From Mesorhizobium sp. (GTDB taxonomy: Bacteria; Pseudomonadota; Alphaproteobacteria; Rhizobiales; Rhizobiaceae): a stretch of DNA of 51,085 nt. Below the pieces are notes generated by a model. That model did not search any database, was not told where the DNA came from, and saw nothing but the letters and a program-made list of their open reading frames with translations. The stretch lies in contig NZ_SUEO01000016.1 of NCBI RefSeq assembly GCF_004962925.1, positions 1 through 51,085 on the forward strand, written 5' to 3'. Below are positions 7,965 through 17,172 of this stretch, in pieces. A program made the translations under genes and the position numbers. Each line of letters opens with the position of its first letter. Within the stretch, counting starts at the first letter, position 1.

Positions 7965-9215
7965 TCAGCACCTCAACTCTGGTTGATCTTTCCGGTACGT
8001 TGAAACCGGTTCAGTTTTGACGGGGCGCCAGATCACACGGCGCAGCGTTTCTTTCGCGCCTTTTGCTGTCTCCAGCAGGGCCGGACCTGGATCGCCCCAG
8101 CGCCAGTAGGCGTTGTGAATCCGGTGACCTGGTGGATAGTAGCAGCCGGCGCCAAGGAACCGGGCCGAGATGAAATCCCTGAATTCATCGCGCCAGACGT
8201 GAGTCGGATCAAGTTCCAAGGGTGGGTATGACTGCCCGGCGGCATCGCAATAGCCGACATGACAGAGATTGATGCCACACAGGGCCGAGATCTCCACCTG
8301 CCCATCGACCCGGCCAACGGTTGGCTCGACAAACCAAAAGCCGCCGTCACGCTGGTCGCGTTTGTACTCCATGCTGGCGAAGCCGTTTGTCAAACCGATT
8401 GATCGGAAGAAGCGGATTGTCAGATCTTCCAATTCCTCGGCGACTTCTGGCGCCGCCCAGCAACTAGCGGTCACGCCGATCTGAGGCGGCCAGGAACGGC
8501 CTTTGCGGCCCGTAAAGGCGACCGAAGAACCCGGGCGCAGGTAGCACAGGCAAAAGTAGATGGAGTCATTCGACCCCTCGATCCACTCCTGAACAATCAC
8601 CTCCCCCACCGCGTCCAGCACTTGCTCGCAGAGCAACCGAGCGTCGGCTTGGGTCTCAATGCGATAGGCCTTCTTAAAAGAGCCGTCATACGCCGGGGAA
8701 CGGCTGTTTGGCTTCACGCACAATGGAGGCCGAAGCTCACGCAGGCCGTTCAAGTCACCATGGTTATGCGCCAAGAGGGTTTTTGGCACCGGAAAGCCAC
8801 CGCGCTGGGCCAGACGAAAAAACGGCTCCTTCAGAGTCAAGTCGACCAGCAGTCCGTGGAGTGGGAGTTGGAAGCCGAACCAGGGAGCTACACGGTCACG
8901 GTGCCGCGACACTGCCAATAGCGGACGGTCGTCGGCAAATATTATTACGCCTCCATGAGGCATTCCCTCTCGCAGTAGAACTAATTCCTCTACAAATTCT
9001 TCGCCGTTAAACGTGGAAACGATAACTCGTCGGGCATATCGCGATACAGCTGCCACATCATATTTTGTCTCAACGACTACAATCGGCCGAAGCCCCGCTT
9101 GAGCCAAGCTGCGCACAGCGGACAGGCCGTTTATTCCTCCTCCCAAGACCAGGGGTGTCGGTGCGCCACCGGCTGCTAGGCTGTGTTGCGATGGATTTGT
9201 CACCTGACTAGGCAT
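7965..9215 (-). CDS. ATP-grasp carboxylate-amine ligase-like protein
   Basis: About 416 residues from the preferred ATG at 9215; the track start is a TTG at 9263 that overlaps the upstream gene. The N-terminal Rossmann-like part contains PLVLGGGINGLSAVRSL. The ATP-grasp core follows with PLCVKPNSRS, VIVQEWIEGSND and the metal-binding end FASMEYKRD...GGFWFVEPTVGR. ATP-grasp enzymes join a carboxylate to an amine or thiol through an acyl-phosphate; the substrate is not evident. The gene lies 13 bases after the FAD monooxygenase and upstream of the odd tRNA. Similar ATP-grasp proteins occur in exopolysaccharide loci, which fits the exporter upstream, but a peptide-type ligase is equally possible. 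Confidence 0.85.
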   Translation of the reverse strand: MPSQVTNPSQHSLAAGGAPTPLVLGGGINGLSAVRSLAQAGLRPIVVVETKYDVAAVSRYARRVIVSTFNGEEFVEELVLLREGMPHGGVIIFADDRPLLAVSRHRDRVAPWFGFQLPLHGLLVDLTLKEPFFRLAQRGGFPVPKTLLAHNHGDLNGLRELRPPLCVKPNSRSPAYDGSFKKAYRIETQADARLLCEQVLDAVGEVIVQEWIEGSNDSIYFCLCYLRPGSSVAFTGRKGRSWPPQIGVTASCWAAPEVAEELEDLTIRFFRSIGLTNGFASMEYKRDQRDGGFWFVEPTVGRVDGQVEISALCGINLCHVGYCDAAGQSYPPLELDPTHVWRDEFRDFISARFLGAGCYYPPGHRIHNAYWRWGDPGPALLETAKGAKETLRRVIWRPVKTEPVSTYRKDQPELRC

Positions 9216-9228
9216 GGTAGCCCTAATC

Positions 9229-10605
9229 CTAGCGAGAAGACTGACTTCTCTTGATTCGTTCAAGGTGAGTGTTCACAGGCATTTTCGGGCTGAAGATGTC
9301 GACAGCGGAGCGGTGCTGCCCCGCACTCGTGCGAGGGGATTCTCGCCACAGCCTAGGGCGCAGACTCGCCAGGTGCCTTGATATCGTGCGAGAGGTGAAG
9401 TCGGTGCCAAACACGAAACGCATGACCGGTCCAAACGTCGTAGTCGATATATGCCCGACGAAGTACAACCCCGGGATGGACGACTCGAAGTTCGCGGACA
9501 GCCTCGGAGTTTTTCCGAAAAGACGCAGCTGTTCGATAATCGAAGAGCTTAAGAAAGGAAAACGACGCACGTCCGCCTTATAGCCTGTCGCCGCGATTAC
9601 ATGATCTGCCTCTACGACTTGAGTGTTGCCGTCCATGGAAAGCAATTTTAATTGTATTTCGTGCTCTGATAATCTCACTTCCTGCGGCGAGCGTCCTACA
9701 AGCAAAGGAATGGTTGCTGCCCGATCCTTCATTGGCTCCCCTCCAGACGGCGAGGGAAACTTTTCTGCCATTTGAAGTCGATAGTACTCGGGGAAATAGC
9801 GAAAGAGCCAAGGCCAGTCCGCGAACAGTCGATGTTTCCAACCCGGGCCGATTCCAGAAACGGGACATGCCAGGCGGCGTAGCATCGGGTGCGAGCCTGA
9901 GCCTCCCCACCGGCCACTGTAAATGATCGTCGGCTTGCGCGAGATAAGCTGAACCTCGACCCGCGCTTCGTTCAAGAGCACCGCTATATCAATTGCGGAT
10001 GCTCCGCTTCCGAGTACCGCGACCCGCTGCCCCCGGAATCTTTGGAGGTCGTGAACGTCAGCGGCATGCGAAAGCTTATCGCTGGGCAGTCGGGACAACA
10101 ACTCGGGGATATGGCGGAAATAGGTCAGGCCCGTTGCAATCACCACCTTGCGCGTCCTGAAGGATAGCCCGCTCTTCATGCGAAGATCGAATCCTTCTGG
10201 AGCCGGAACCAAGGAAACGAGTTCCTCGTCTTCCACGCCCGGCACGCAGCGTTTTTGGAACGCCAACCCGTAGGCGGAGAATGTTCTCAGCGGAATTGGA
10301 AGATCCAGATGGTCATAAGGATTGCCGTGCTCGATGCAGAATTGCCGAAGAGTAAAAGCATGCTCGGGATCAGAAAGGTTTGATGCGAACCCAGCTGACT
10401 TGAGCAGCATGCCTTTCGGCATCTTGCTTTTCCAGCTCTCCATCGGGCTGCCGATTATCCGGCAGTCAATGTCCAGTCCGCGCAAGTGTGCAGCTACCGA
10501 CAGTCCATAGGGGCCAGCACCGACAATGGTCACGTCGCACAACTTATACAAAGCGTACCTCCCATGGATCCTCGCCTGCCGAAGGGCAGCACCCGCCGAC
10601 CGCAT
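9229..10605 (-). CDS. FAD/NAD(P)-dependent monooxygenase-like oxidoreductase
   Basis: About 458 residues. It has an N-terminal FAD site (CDVTIVGAGPYGLSVAAHL), a second dinucleotide site (RVAVLGSGASAIDIAVLL) and the late motif VIAATGYKAD typical of flavin-containing and N-hydroxylating monooxygenases. The substrate is unknown. The track start is TTG; ATG at 10605 is possible. The first 20 or so residues coincide with a dispersed 34-bp repeat and precede the conserved domain, so translation may begin further in, near the FAD motif. It lies 58 bases after the GNAT gene and 13 bases before the ATP-grasp gene, indicating co-transcription. Confidence 0.85.
   Translation of the reverse strand: MRSAGAALRQARIHGRYALYKLCDVTIVGAGPYGLSVAAHLRGLDIDCRIIGSPMESWKSKMPKGMLLKSAGFASNLSDPEHAFTLRQFCIEHGNPYDHLDLPIPLRTFSAYGLAFQKRCVPGVEDEELVSLVPAPEGFDLRMKSGLSFRTRKVVIATGLTYFRHIPELLSRLPSDKLSHAADVHDLQRFRGQRVAVLGSGASAIDIAVLLNEARVEVQLISRKPTIIYSGRWGGSGSHPMLRRLACPVSGIGPGWKHRLFADWPWLFRYFPEYYRLQMAEKFPSPSGGEPMKDRAATIPLLVGRSPQEVRLSEHEIQLKLLSMDGNTQVVEADHVIAATGYKADVRRFPFLSSSIIEQLRLFGKTPRLSANFESSIPGLYFVGHISTTTFGPVMRFVFGTDFTSRTISRHLASLRPRLWRESPRTSAGQHRSAVDIFSPKMPVNTHLERIKRSQSSR
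10569..10602. repeat. 34-bp dispersed repeat, copy 2 (5' end of the monooxygenase gene)
   Basis: TCCTCGCCTGCCGAAGGGCAGCACCCGCCGACCG, with an internal CTGCC/GGCAG hairpin. Copy 1 lies upstream of the tRNA at 7881-7914. This copy is at the junction of the GNAT and monooxygenase genes. Confidence 0.75.
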
Positions 10606-10663
10606 ATCCAAGAACCTGCTACCTACTTGACACTGAGTGGCGGGTCCTTTTCTGGCCGACGCT

Positions 10664-11953
10664 TCAAGCCGCGGCCTGTGTCATGTGAGCAACAATGCTC
10701 CCTAGCACCCGCTTGGCATCACGCAGGTTTGCCTCGATGCGGCGCTCTGGAGTGTCTCTGCCTATTGCGATCCACTTCATGGGATGCTCCGCATTGGCCA
10801 GGTGGGACTTGTGCCCGGAGAAGCCTGCCAGAAAATCGTAGCCGCACTCCCCGCGTCCGATGCTGTCCTCAATAGCCAGAACATGGCTGATAAGCCCGGG
10901 CTTGAGCCGACCGTCGCGCTCATAAAGAAAGCCGCTTTGGTAGTTGTAAACACGGCCGTCATGCACGAAATTGTACAGGACCCCAATTGTCTGGTCCCCA
11001 GCCAACGTCCGTGAGATGCGGACGGCCCCGGTGGGAACTCCGTGTGCAATGAGCTCCTCGTGAAATCGACGGAAGCTCGGATTGGCAAAGGCTCCCCTGC
11101 GTCCCCATCGCGACTGATGAAGCTCGGCGAGCAAATCAAACGCGGCGAGCGCCTCCGATGTCACTTCGACGGTCCGGAACGCAATGGGGCCGCGTTCCGC
11201 ATATAGCCGCATGGCACGGCTTACCGCTTGGCGAGTATTGCGGCCCAATGTGGCGCGGTAATTTCCGCCTTTCTGGCGGACTTTGGCGAAATCGATCCAC
11301 CGTGCCGTATCTTCTGCTTTCACCTCAGTAAGGAGCCCGGCCCGGCCCGCTATGCGACAAGCGGCCAACTCGAAGTCCGGATCAATTCCGGAGAGCACCA
11401 GTTGGTCAGAGTGGCGCAAGTGATGCGCCAAGGCCTCGACGCATGCCACTCGAGTGGCATCGGCCAGGGATCGCTCCGCAAGAATATCGTTGTACTCGAT
11501 GAACAATCGATCGAAGCGAACATCTCCGGTTTCATTGAGCAGCCAACGCGCCCGCGCATGCCGCCCGAAACTCCACGCCCTCCGCCGGCAAATAATCGCC
11601 AACCCAACGATCCTGCTTGACGTCCGAGCGACTAGAAGATGTGGTTGCGCGCCCCCCGGCAGATGCCGCAGCCAAGTTCCGATCCAGAGCCAGGACAGAT
11701 AGAATGAGTGAGTTGCTCGCGTTTCGAGCTCCTTCCAAACGGTCTCGAGTCTCACGATGTCCGGCAAGGCCTCCACGGCAACGTCGATGACCGTATCCTG
11801 GCGCATGGCTTGTTCTACTGAAGCCACGCGATCGGGTTCCGCACCTATGGCTGAGACATCAAGAGGTCCTGATATACAGCCATCTTCCTGATACTTTGCG
11901 CATTGCGGCGGGAATGCCAGGAGTATCCTCGCTGCGCGCTGCTGTTCGTCCAT
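10664..11953 (-). CDS. GNAT-superfamily (FemAB/CelD-like) acyl or aminoacyl transferase
   Basis: About 429 residues from the ATG at 11953 (track start is TTG). The protein has two GNAT-like halves. The first contains FYLSWLWIGTWLRHLPGG and PHLLVARTSSRIVGLAI. The second contains LAELHQSRWGRRGAF, VRISRTLAGDQTIGVLYNFVHDGRVYNYQSGF, LKPGLISHVLAIEDSI and YDFLAGFSGHKSHLA. This is the double-GNAT layout of the BcsL/CelD acetyltransferase family, related to FemAB transferases that take amino acids from aminoacyl-tRNA. Family members are common in exopolysaccharide loci. The tRNA a few genes downstream makes aminoacyl transfer worth considering, but nothing in the sequence proves the donor. Confidence 0.83.
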   Translation of the reverse strand: MDEQQRAARILLAFPPQCAKYQEDGCISGPLDVSAIGAEPDRVASVEQAMRQDTVIDVAVEALPDIVRLETVWKELETRATHSFYLSWLWIGTWLRHLPGGAQPHLLVARTSSRIVGLAIICRRRAWSFGRHARARWLLNETGDVRFDRLFIEYNDILAERSLADATRVACVEALAHHLRHSDQLVLSGIDPDFELAACRIAGRAGLLTEVKAEDTARWIDFAKVRQKGGNYRATLGRNTRQAVSRAMRLYAERGPIAFRTVEVTSEALAAFDLLAELHQSRWGRRGAFANPSFRRFHEELIAHGVPTGAVRISRTLAGDQTIGVLYNFVHDGRVYNYQSGFLYERDGRLKPGLISHVLAIEDSIGRGECGYDFLAGFSGHKSHLANAEHPMKWIAIGRDTPERRIEANLRDAKRVLGSIVAHMTQAAA

Positions 11954-12181
11954 GGAGCACTCGGGGTTTTCCTGTTTAGAGAAGACTTCAAGTCGCGAGG
12001 CGCTGGAAGTGAAGACTTGCAAGCGCGGGAAGTGAAGACCCTATTCTTGGCTACTCACGGAGAGCTAGTCTGTGCCTGCTGGAGGAGTACGAGCGACCGC
12101 TTCACACGGCCCCCTTTAGAGCGGCCAGGACCCGCGAAGGCGGTTCCGAGGTATTGTCTCGAACCGCGGCGGCTCACGCTC

Positions 12182-13057
12182 TCATTTATAGCCGAGCAGG
12201 CGAATCCCCATCAGATGCCGAAGAACCGAATTCGTAGGGGGTCTCGATCGCCCCCGCCAAACTCCTTGCATGACCATTTCGAGCATGATCCCAATTTTGG
12301 CAGGAACGAGCACATTAACGGCCCCATGGCCGAACAGCACAGCCTGCTTTCGAAGGCCAATCCCCGTAAACGCGCGTGACAGCTCACGATAGCTATATTC
12401 CTTCAGGTGGAATCCACATGCAACTTTGTCAAAGTATACCGAAATGTCGTGAGGACCCGTGACCGCGTTTGGAGTGATGCAATAGTAAGCACCGCCAGGT
12501 GCAAGAACGCGATATACCTCCGAAAGCTGCCTTACTGCGTCGTCGGGGTGGAGGTGCTCCATCAACTGATCGCTGAACATAAAATCGAGACTATTATCGG
12601 CGAAGGGTAGATGGATACCATCGATCTTGGCGAATTGAAAATTGGCGGGTTTCTCCCCAGGTGGCAGTAACGCGTCAGTTACGTCGATTGCATTTACTGA
12701 TGAGCAATGATTGCACATGCTGAGGCTAAGCTTACAATCGCCGGCCCCCAATTCGCCGAAACGCGCGCCTTTCCGGACAAGCGTTCTTAAAAGGCGGGTC
12801 TGAAGATTGACGATACGATCGTCTCTGTATTCATTCCTATTTTGGGGATGATCTTCAAGCGAAGTGAAAAGCTTGCTGTACACTTCAGCATAGAGGCTGA
12901 GCCGATCGTCTTGATCTGAGTTCAGCAGCTGAGCAGCCAGAGCTTTCTCGATTTGATAGTGCGCAAATATTCGCTCTGGCGTACGCGCGTCGTGACAAAA
13001 TTCCGAAATCTTTGACCAATCCCGCTTGATAGGCACCTGTGTCCCGTTCGATGTCAT
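12182..13057 (-). CDS. Class I SAM-dependent methyltransferase
   Basis: Methyltransferase with the glycine-rich SAM site GARFGELGAGDCKLSL, an acidic second strand (VNAIDVTD), and LPFADNSLDFMFSDQLMEHLHPDDA followed by VYRVLAPGGAYYCITPN, all standard for type-11 methyltransferases. The acceptor is unknown. The track ORF starts at GTG (13168). ATGs exist at 13117 and 13057; I chose 13057 because AAAGGT lies upstream, giving about 291 residues. It follows the ExoF-like gene and precedes the GNAT gene by about 230 bases in the same direction, so it is probably part of the same operon. Confidence 0.8.
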   Translation of the reverse strand: MTSNGTQVPIKRDWSKISEFCHDARTPERIFAHYQIEKALAAQLLNSDQDDRLSLYAEVYSKLFTSLEDHPQNRNEYRDDRIVNLQTRLLRTLVRKGARFGELGAGDCKLSLSMCNHCSSVNAIDVTDALLPPGEKPANFQFAKIDGIHLPFADNSLDFMFSDQLMEHLHPDDAVRQLSEVYRVLAPGGAYYCITPNAVTGPHDISVYFDKVACGFHLKEYSYRELSRAFTGIGLRKQAVLFGHGAVNVLVPAKIGIMLEMVMQGVWRGRSRPPTNSVLRHLMGIRLLGYK

Positions 13058-13226
13058 CCCACTGCAACCTTTGTCAGTGATCCGAACTCCTGAGCGGAGG
13101 CGGACATGCTCGTTCATGAAGCGGTTCAAGTTGTCGGCGACGGCGAGTGGTCGTTTCGCGCTTCCCACTTCGTGCCGACGCGTTCATCCACGCGACCAGC
13201 CATGCAGCCAATGTCCTTGCCGGGCA

Positions 13227-14975
13227 TCAATTCGGAACGATCCTCTCCTCCCTCACCACGCGGGCAGGGTCGACATCGCTTGGGTTGCACGCGGCTGGCA
13301 AGCTCTCGCAGGTCGGCGACAAGGTCGGGACCGACGAACCGGCAGGCTCTCTTGGCTCGCTTTCGCCCACGATGATGTTGACGAGGTCGCCTGGCTGCAA
13401 CAGGGTCATCCCAACGGTCTCGATGCTGACCGGCCCGGCTGCCGATTGCCGCACGATTTGATAAGTTGCGCTGTTTTCGTCCTTCGCAAACTGGGCGCGG
13501 GTCACCGGCAACGTGTACAGGACGCCTTCGCTGGCGTTCAACTCGCGAACATTGGCCGCGATCTGGCTCTCCGTGGTCTCGATCTCGACCTCCAGATCGT
13601 TCCTGAGGTCGGCCCGGGTCCGCAACACCTCAAACTCCAGCGACGCGAGGCGCTGCTTGGCGCTCGCGTATTGGTTGAGGGCGTCCTGCCGACGCTGTTC
13701 CGCGTCGGACAACTCACTCTGGATCTGAGCCATCACCGTCATGCTAAGAACTTTGCGGTCCACGAGCGTGCGCATGCTATTGACCCGTTCCTGGCGCAGC
13801 TTGACGAGTTCGTCGAGCGACTCCATGCGCCCATAAGCGACAACATCCTGCCTGGACGCCTCCAGCGCACGCATGGTCGCGCGCTCGCGATCTTTGCGGG
13901 CCGTGGCGACGGCCTTGCGCCGGTCGCTCTGCTCGTTGACGAGGTTGGCAGCTTCGGTGGCGCCGGCCAGTTCCAGCAACTGGCGCGGGATAGTGGGTGC
14001 CGTACCGTCGCGCTCGGCCTTCAGCACCGCCGCGCGCGCGAGCAACTTCAACATGGCATCGATCGCCCCGCTCCGCTTCTGGGTCTCACGCACGGTTTCG
14101 ATCTTCTGCCACGGCTCGCTCTCGGCCCGGTCGAGTCCGCCGGCCAGCGCGATCGCGTGCAGGATCGTCATGCCGGCCGCGTACTTGAACGAGCCAGGAT
14201 TCTTGACCGGCCCCAGCACGTAAATGGGTGGGCGCTCCAGCGCCAGGATGTTGACCAGTCCCTCGCGGCCCAGCAGTTGATTGAAGGTTTCCACCAGGTC
14301 GGCCTGTACCTGTTGCGTCGACCGGTTGGCGACCGGAATGAAGCCAAGCAAAGGCACGGAAATCGTGCCGTCCTCTTGGACAATATATTCGCCGCTCAGT
14401 TCCGGACGCTGCTGGATGCCGTGCAAGGCCGAGGACGCGCGCCCCCACTTGTCTTCCTCGACGTCGACGCGCTCGTAGAACGCGACCTTGAGGCGGTCGC
14501 CGACGACAAACAGGGCTCCGGTTGGCACGCCTGGCGCATTGCTGAGGGTTTTGGGGCGCTCGGCACTGGTGGGGACGGCAGGGACGACGCTCCGATCGAC
14601 CAACGCCGCGGCCGATGCATCAGAAACGATCGCGCGGGAGGGTTCGGCCGTGGCTTGAACCGGTTGCTCTAGCCAGCTATCGATAGCAGCAGACACCTTC
14701 TGCACCACGGCTCCGGAGACATCCGCGGCGTTCTGCACCACGGCGCCGGAAACAACCTCGACCTTGTGCAATACGGCTCCGGAGATATCCTCGACCTTCT
14801 GTATCACGGGTCCGGAAACAACCTCGACGCCCCGCCAGTTTCTGATCGCGGCCCCTCCCAAGGCGGCGACCCCGCAGAGCCCAAAGGCAAGCAGGGCGGC
14901 CTTCTTTCCCCCGCGGCGAGCCGCCCGTGACGAAGGGGCGACGGGGTCGGAATTGTATTTTGTATCCATCGCCAT
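13227..14975 (-). CDS. ExoF-like polysaccharide export protein
   Basis: 582 residues. An N-terminal membrane anchor (KKAALLAFGLCGVAALGGA) is followed by four 11-residue repeats of the type VSGAVVQKVED (about 50-98). The Poly_export domain (LKVAFYERVDV...GEYIVQEDGTISVPLLGFIPV) and an SLBB-type domain (PIYVLGPVKNPGSFKYAAGMTILHAIALAGG) come next. A long helical hairpin (about 330-500) resembles the AprE/HlyD-like region of rhizobial ExoF. ExoF-type proteins work with Wzx/Wzy systems to export exopolysaccharide across the periplasm. Polymerase, flippase and glycosyltransferase genes are not in the window. It is the first gene of the minus-strand set reaching to the tRNA. Confidence 0.85.
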   Translation of the reverse strand: MAMDTKYNSDPVAPSSRAARRGGKKAALLAFGLCGVAALGGAAIRNWRGVEVVSGPVIQKVEDISGAVLHKVEVVSGAVVQNAADVSGAVVQKVSAAIDSWLEQPVQATAEPSRAIVSDASAAALVDRSVVPAVPTSAERPKTLSNAPGVPTGALFVVGDRLKVAFYERVDVEEDKWGRASSALHGIQQRPELSGEYIVQEDGTISVPLLGFIPVANRSTQQVQADLVETFNQLLGREGLVNILALERPPIYVLGPVKNPGSFKYAAGMTILHAIALAGGLDRAESEPWQKIETVRETQKRSGAIDAMLKLLARAAVLKAERDGTAPTIPRQLLELAGATEAANLVNEQSDRRKAVATARKDRERATMRALEASRQDVVAYGRMESLDELVKLRQERVNSMRTLVDRKVLSMTVMAQIQSELSDAEQRRQDALNQYASAKQRLASLEFEVLRTRADLRNDLEVEIETTESQIAANVRELNASEGVLYTLPVTRAQFAKDENSATYQIVRQSAAGPVSIETVGMTLLQPGDLVNIIVGESEPREPAGSSVPTLSPTCESLPAACNPSDVDPARVVREERIVPN

Positions 14976-15243
14976 GGCGCGTGGCTTTCAATGGTTGCCA
15001 TCCCGTCCCGAACTGGTCGAGCACGGGTCGACAGGCAAGGCTCTGCCTTATCGTGACCCTTCGCCGCCAGCGGCACAACTATCCCTTTGTGGGCACTCCT
15101 TCCGGATAAAGCGCGGCCTTGGGAGAACTCGTCCAATAGCCAGGTTGCTGCGCTGCAGGAGAACTTGTTTGATAGCAAACGGGACAAAAACGATCGAACG
15201 CAACGAAGAGGCGGAAATCTTGGTTACCGACGCAGCGTCTCGA

Positions 15244-15655
15244 ACCGCTCTGCGGCTCCGACATGCGTGCGCAGGATGGCGGGGCCGTTTCCAGCTTCAT
15301 CATCCAGGCTCTGGAGAACGAGCCGATCACCATCTACGGCTCCTAGTTGCAAACGCGATCATTCTGCTACGTGGATGACCTGATGCACGGCTTGACGTGC
15401 CAGATGAATTAAGAGGCGACATCGATGAAGAGGTCAATCTTGGCAACCGTATCGAGGTAACCATAAGCGGAGCCGGCCGCCGCCTCATGGTGGTTCTTTC
15501 ATCGGCTCTCACGTCACGCTCGAATTCCGGCTCCTGCCATAGGACGATCATAGCAGCGCTGCCCGATATCGGCTGCGCCAGGCAACTCCACCATTGCCCG
15601 CCGAAGGTGAAATGCAAGGAGCGACTCGGCAGACTTCGCCTCCTTCGATGCCCAC
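15244..15655 (+). pseudogene. Decayed UDP-glucuronate decarboxylase / NAD-dependent epimerase gene (3' part)
   Basis: Read across frames, the plus strand gives MRAQDGGAVSSFIIQALENEPITIYG, then a stop where GDGS is expected, QTRSFCYVDDLMHGL, EVNLGNRIEVTI, LP*DD, and finally ARQLHHCPPKVKCKERLGRL and FASFDA. These match in order the C-terminal half of UXS-type decarboxylases. There are at least two in-frame stops and several frameshifts, and no N-terminal NAD site is visible. It is a dead sugar-nucleotide gene, consistent with erosion of the exopolysaccharide locus. Confidence 0.75.
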
Positions 15656-16199
15656 GAGGCAGCTGTGCTGTTGTGCGCGCTGCGCTCCAGCACCCTGGCC
15701 CACACACCCACTTCGCCACTGGCAGCCGCGGCACGTCTCGCCTCAAGCTGCTGAAGCTCGGGGCATTGGTCAGGATCAGTGTGTGCCGCCTCAAGATCGC
15801 CTTCGCCCTGGCCCTGCACCGTCATCCCCGAATGGCGGCTGCCCGGGGGCGGCTCGCCTGGGCCCGCGGCTCTCCGCCTGACATGCGCCGCCGCCCCGCG
15901 CCAGATCGGCGGCACCATCCACGGCCGACGGGAAACCAAGCCCCGGTAACCCAGACGGCTGCGCAATCCGGCGCCACGATGGCCGCCGGCCGGAGCGGCT
16001 GAAAACCAGGGCTCGTTCCCTTCCACAAGTCCTCAGGTTTGAGAAATCCGGATAGGCCTCGACGATGCTGCCCTACGCCTATTGAGGGTATTTCGATGTA
16101 GGGATTTCCTGGCGTAAGCTTAAGAAAAGAAACTTTGGGGTTGGCGCGTGGAGTGCCCTACTCGACGCGTGTACCTCAATAGCGTCGGAGCGAGAGGCA
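15656..16199. other. Gene-poor, probably degraded DNA
   Basis: A minus-strand ORF (15514-16026) crosses this stretch but resembles no family I know, and overlaps the UXS remnant. The last 100 bases form the leader of the LuxR-type gene. Confidence 0.4.
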
Positions 16200-17030
16200 A
16201 TGACGACAAGACAATCTTTCATAACAGTACTTGTCGGGCCGAGCGAGTTACTCCGAGAGGGCCTTAGTCGAATCCTGGATGCGGCAAAGTTTCGTGTTCT
16301 TTTCTCTGCAGCTTGTGTTCACGATATTCTGCAGAAGCCGCTACCCCAGCACCGGCCCATCTTGCTCATCATAGATGTCGGCGGTACTGATGCGGATGCT
16401 GAATTCGCACAAATTGCAGAATTTAAAGCGATTTATCCGACCAGCCATGTCGTCGCGCTTGCCGATCACTGTCGATCGACAGATATAGTTTCAGCTTTTC
16501 ATGCAGGCGCTGACGGGTATTTGACAAAAGTCGCTGCTCACGACACCTTCATCAAAGCGCTCGAATTGGTTATGCTAGGGCAGACGGTGTTACCTGCCGA
16601 AACTTCGACGTCTATTCAAGATATAAGGCATGGTCTGAAACATGACGCGGTAGCTGATGAGTTAACAAAGGTAGCTGTTAAAGTTGAGTACGAGGATCAA
16701 GAACTATCAATTTTGTCAAGTCGGGAAAACTGTATTCTACGTCGCTTGATCGAAGGGGAGTCTAACAAAGCCATCGCGCGCGAGATTAACATTGCCGAAG
16801 CTACGGTGAAGGTACACGTCAAGGCCATCCTTCGAAAGATTCGGGTCCGCAACCGTACACAGGCTGCAGTTTGGGCGATGAACCATGGCATGCTTACTTC
16901 GGCGTCTGGCAATGCCCCCTCGGGGAACGAAAAGATGCCAACTCAGCCGTCTCACCATCCGCACGATCTACTTGAAGCAAAAAAGGGGTACCTCTTTGTC
17001 GACAATCATCATCCTGCTAACTCGTCTTAA
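16200..17030 (+). CDS. NarL/LuxR-family response regulator
   Basis: 276 residues. The receiver domain (about 8-125) has the phosphoacceptor region ILLIIDVGG and the conserved lysine in GYLTKVA. A LuxR-type HTH follows (LSSRENCILRRLIEGESNKAIAREINIAEATVKVHVKAILRKIRVRNRTQAAVWAM, about 178-235), then an unconserved C-terminal tail of about 40 residues. No cognate kinase is adjacent. The gene is lower in GC than its neighbours. Similar regulators often lie near rhizobial polysaccharide genes, and it is divergent from the ExoF set, so it may control that locus; this is inference. Confidence 0.85.
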   Translation: MTTRQSFITVLVGPSELLREGLSRILDAAKFRVLFSAACVHDILQKPLPQHRPILLIIDVGGTDADAEFAQIAEFKAIYPTSHVVALADHCRSTDIVSAFHAGADGYLTKVAAHDTFIKALELVMLGQTVLPAETSTSIQDIRHGLKHDAVADELTKVAVKVEYEDQELSILSSRENCILRRLIEGESNKAIAREINIAEATVKVHVKAILRKIRVRNRTQAAVWAMNHGMLTSASGNAPSGNEKMPTQPSHHPHDLLEAKKGYLFVDNHHPANSS

Positions 17031-17172
17031 TATATCGTCATTCAGGCTGGTGCATTCGCTTTGCCAAAGCTTCGCCCTGATACGAGGCTCCGCGATCAAG
17101 AACGCATAGGCTCAAATCCATCCCCCGGCGATGGGTAGCGGGCGGTGGAGACGGCATCGCAGGGGCGCATGA

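Noticed and set aside
13026-14672. 548-codon plus-strand ORF
   Set aside because: It lies antisense to the ExoF-like gene, whose frame has clear export-domain motifs. The plus-strand product is Arg/Ala/Gly-rich with no domain, typical of a GC-rich shadow ORF.
15514-16026. 170-codon minus-strand ORF
   Set aside because: It overlaps the UXS remnant on the other strand and has no ribosome site or recognisable motif.
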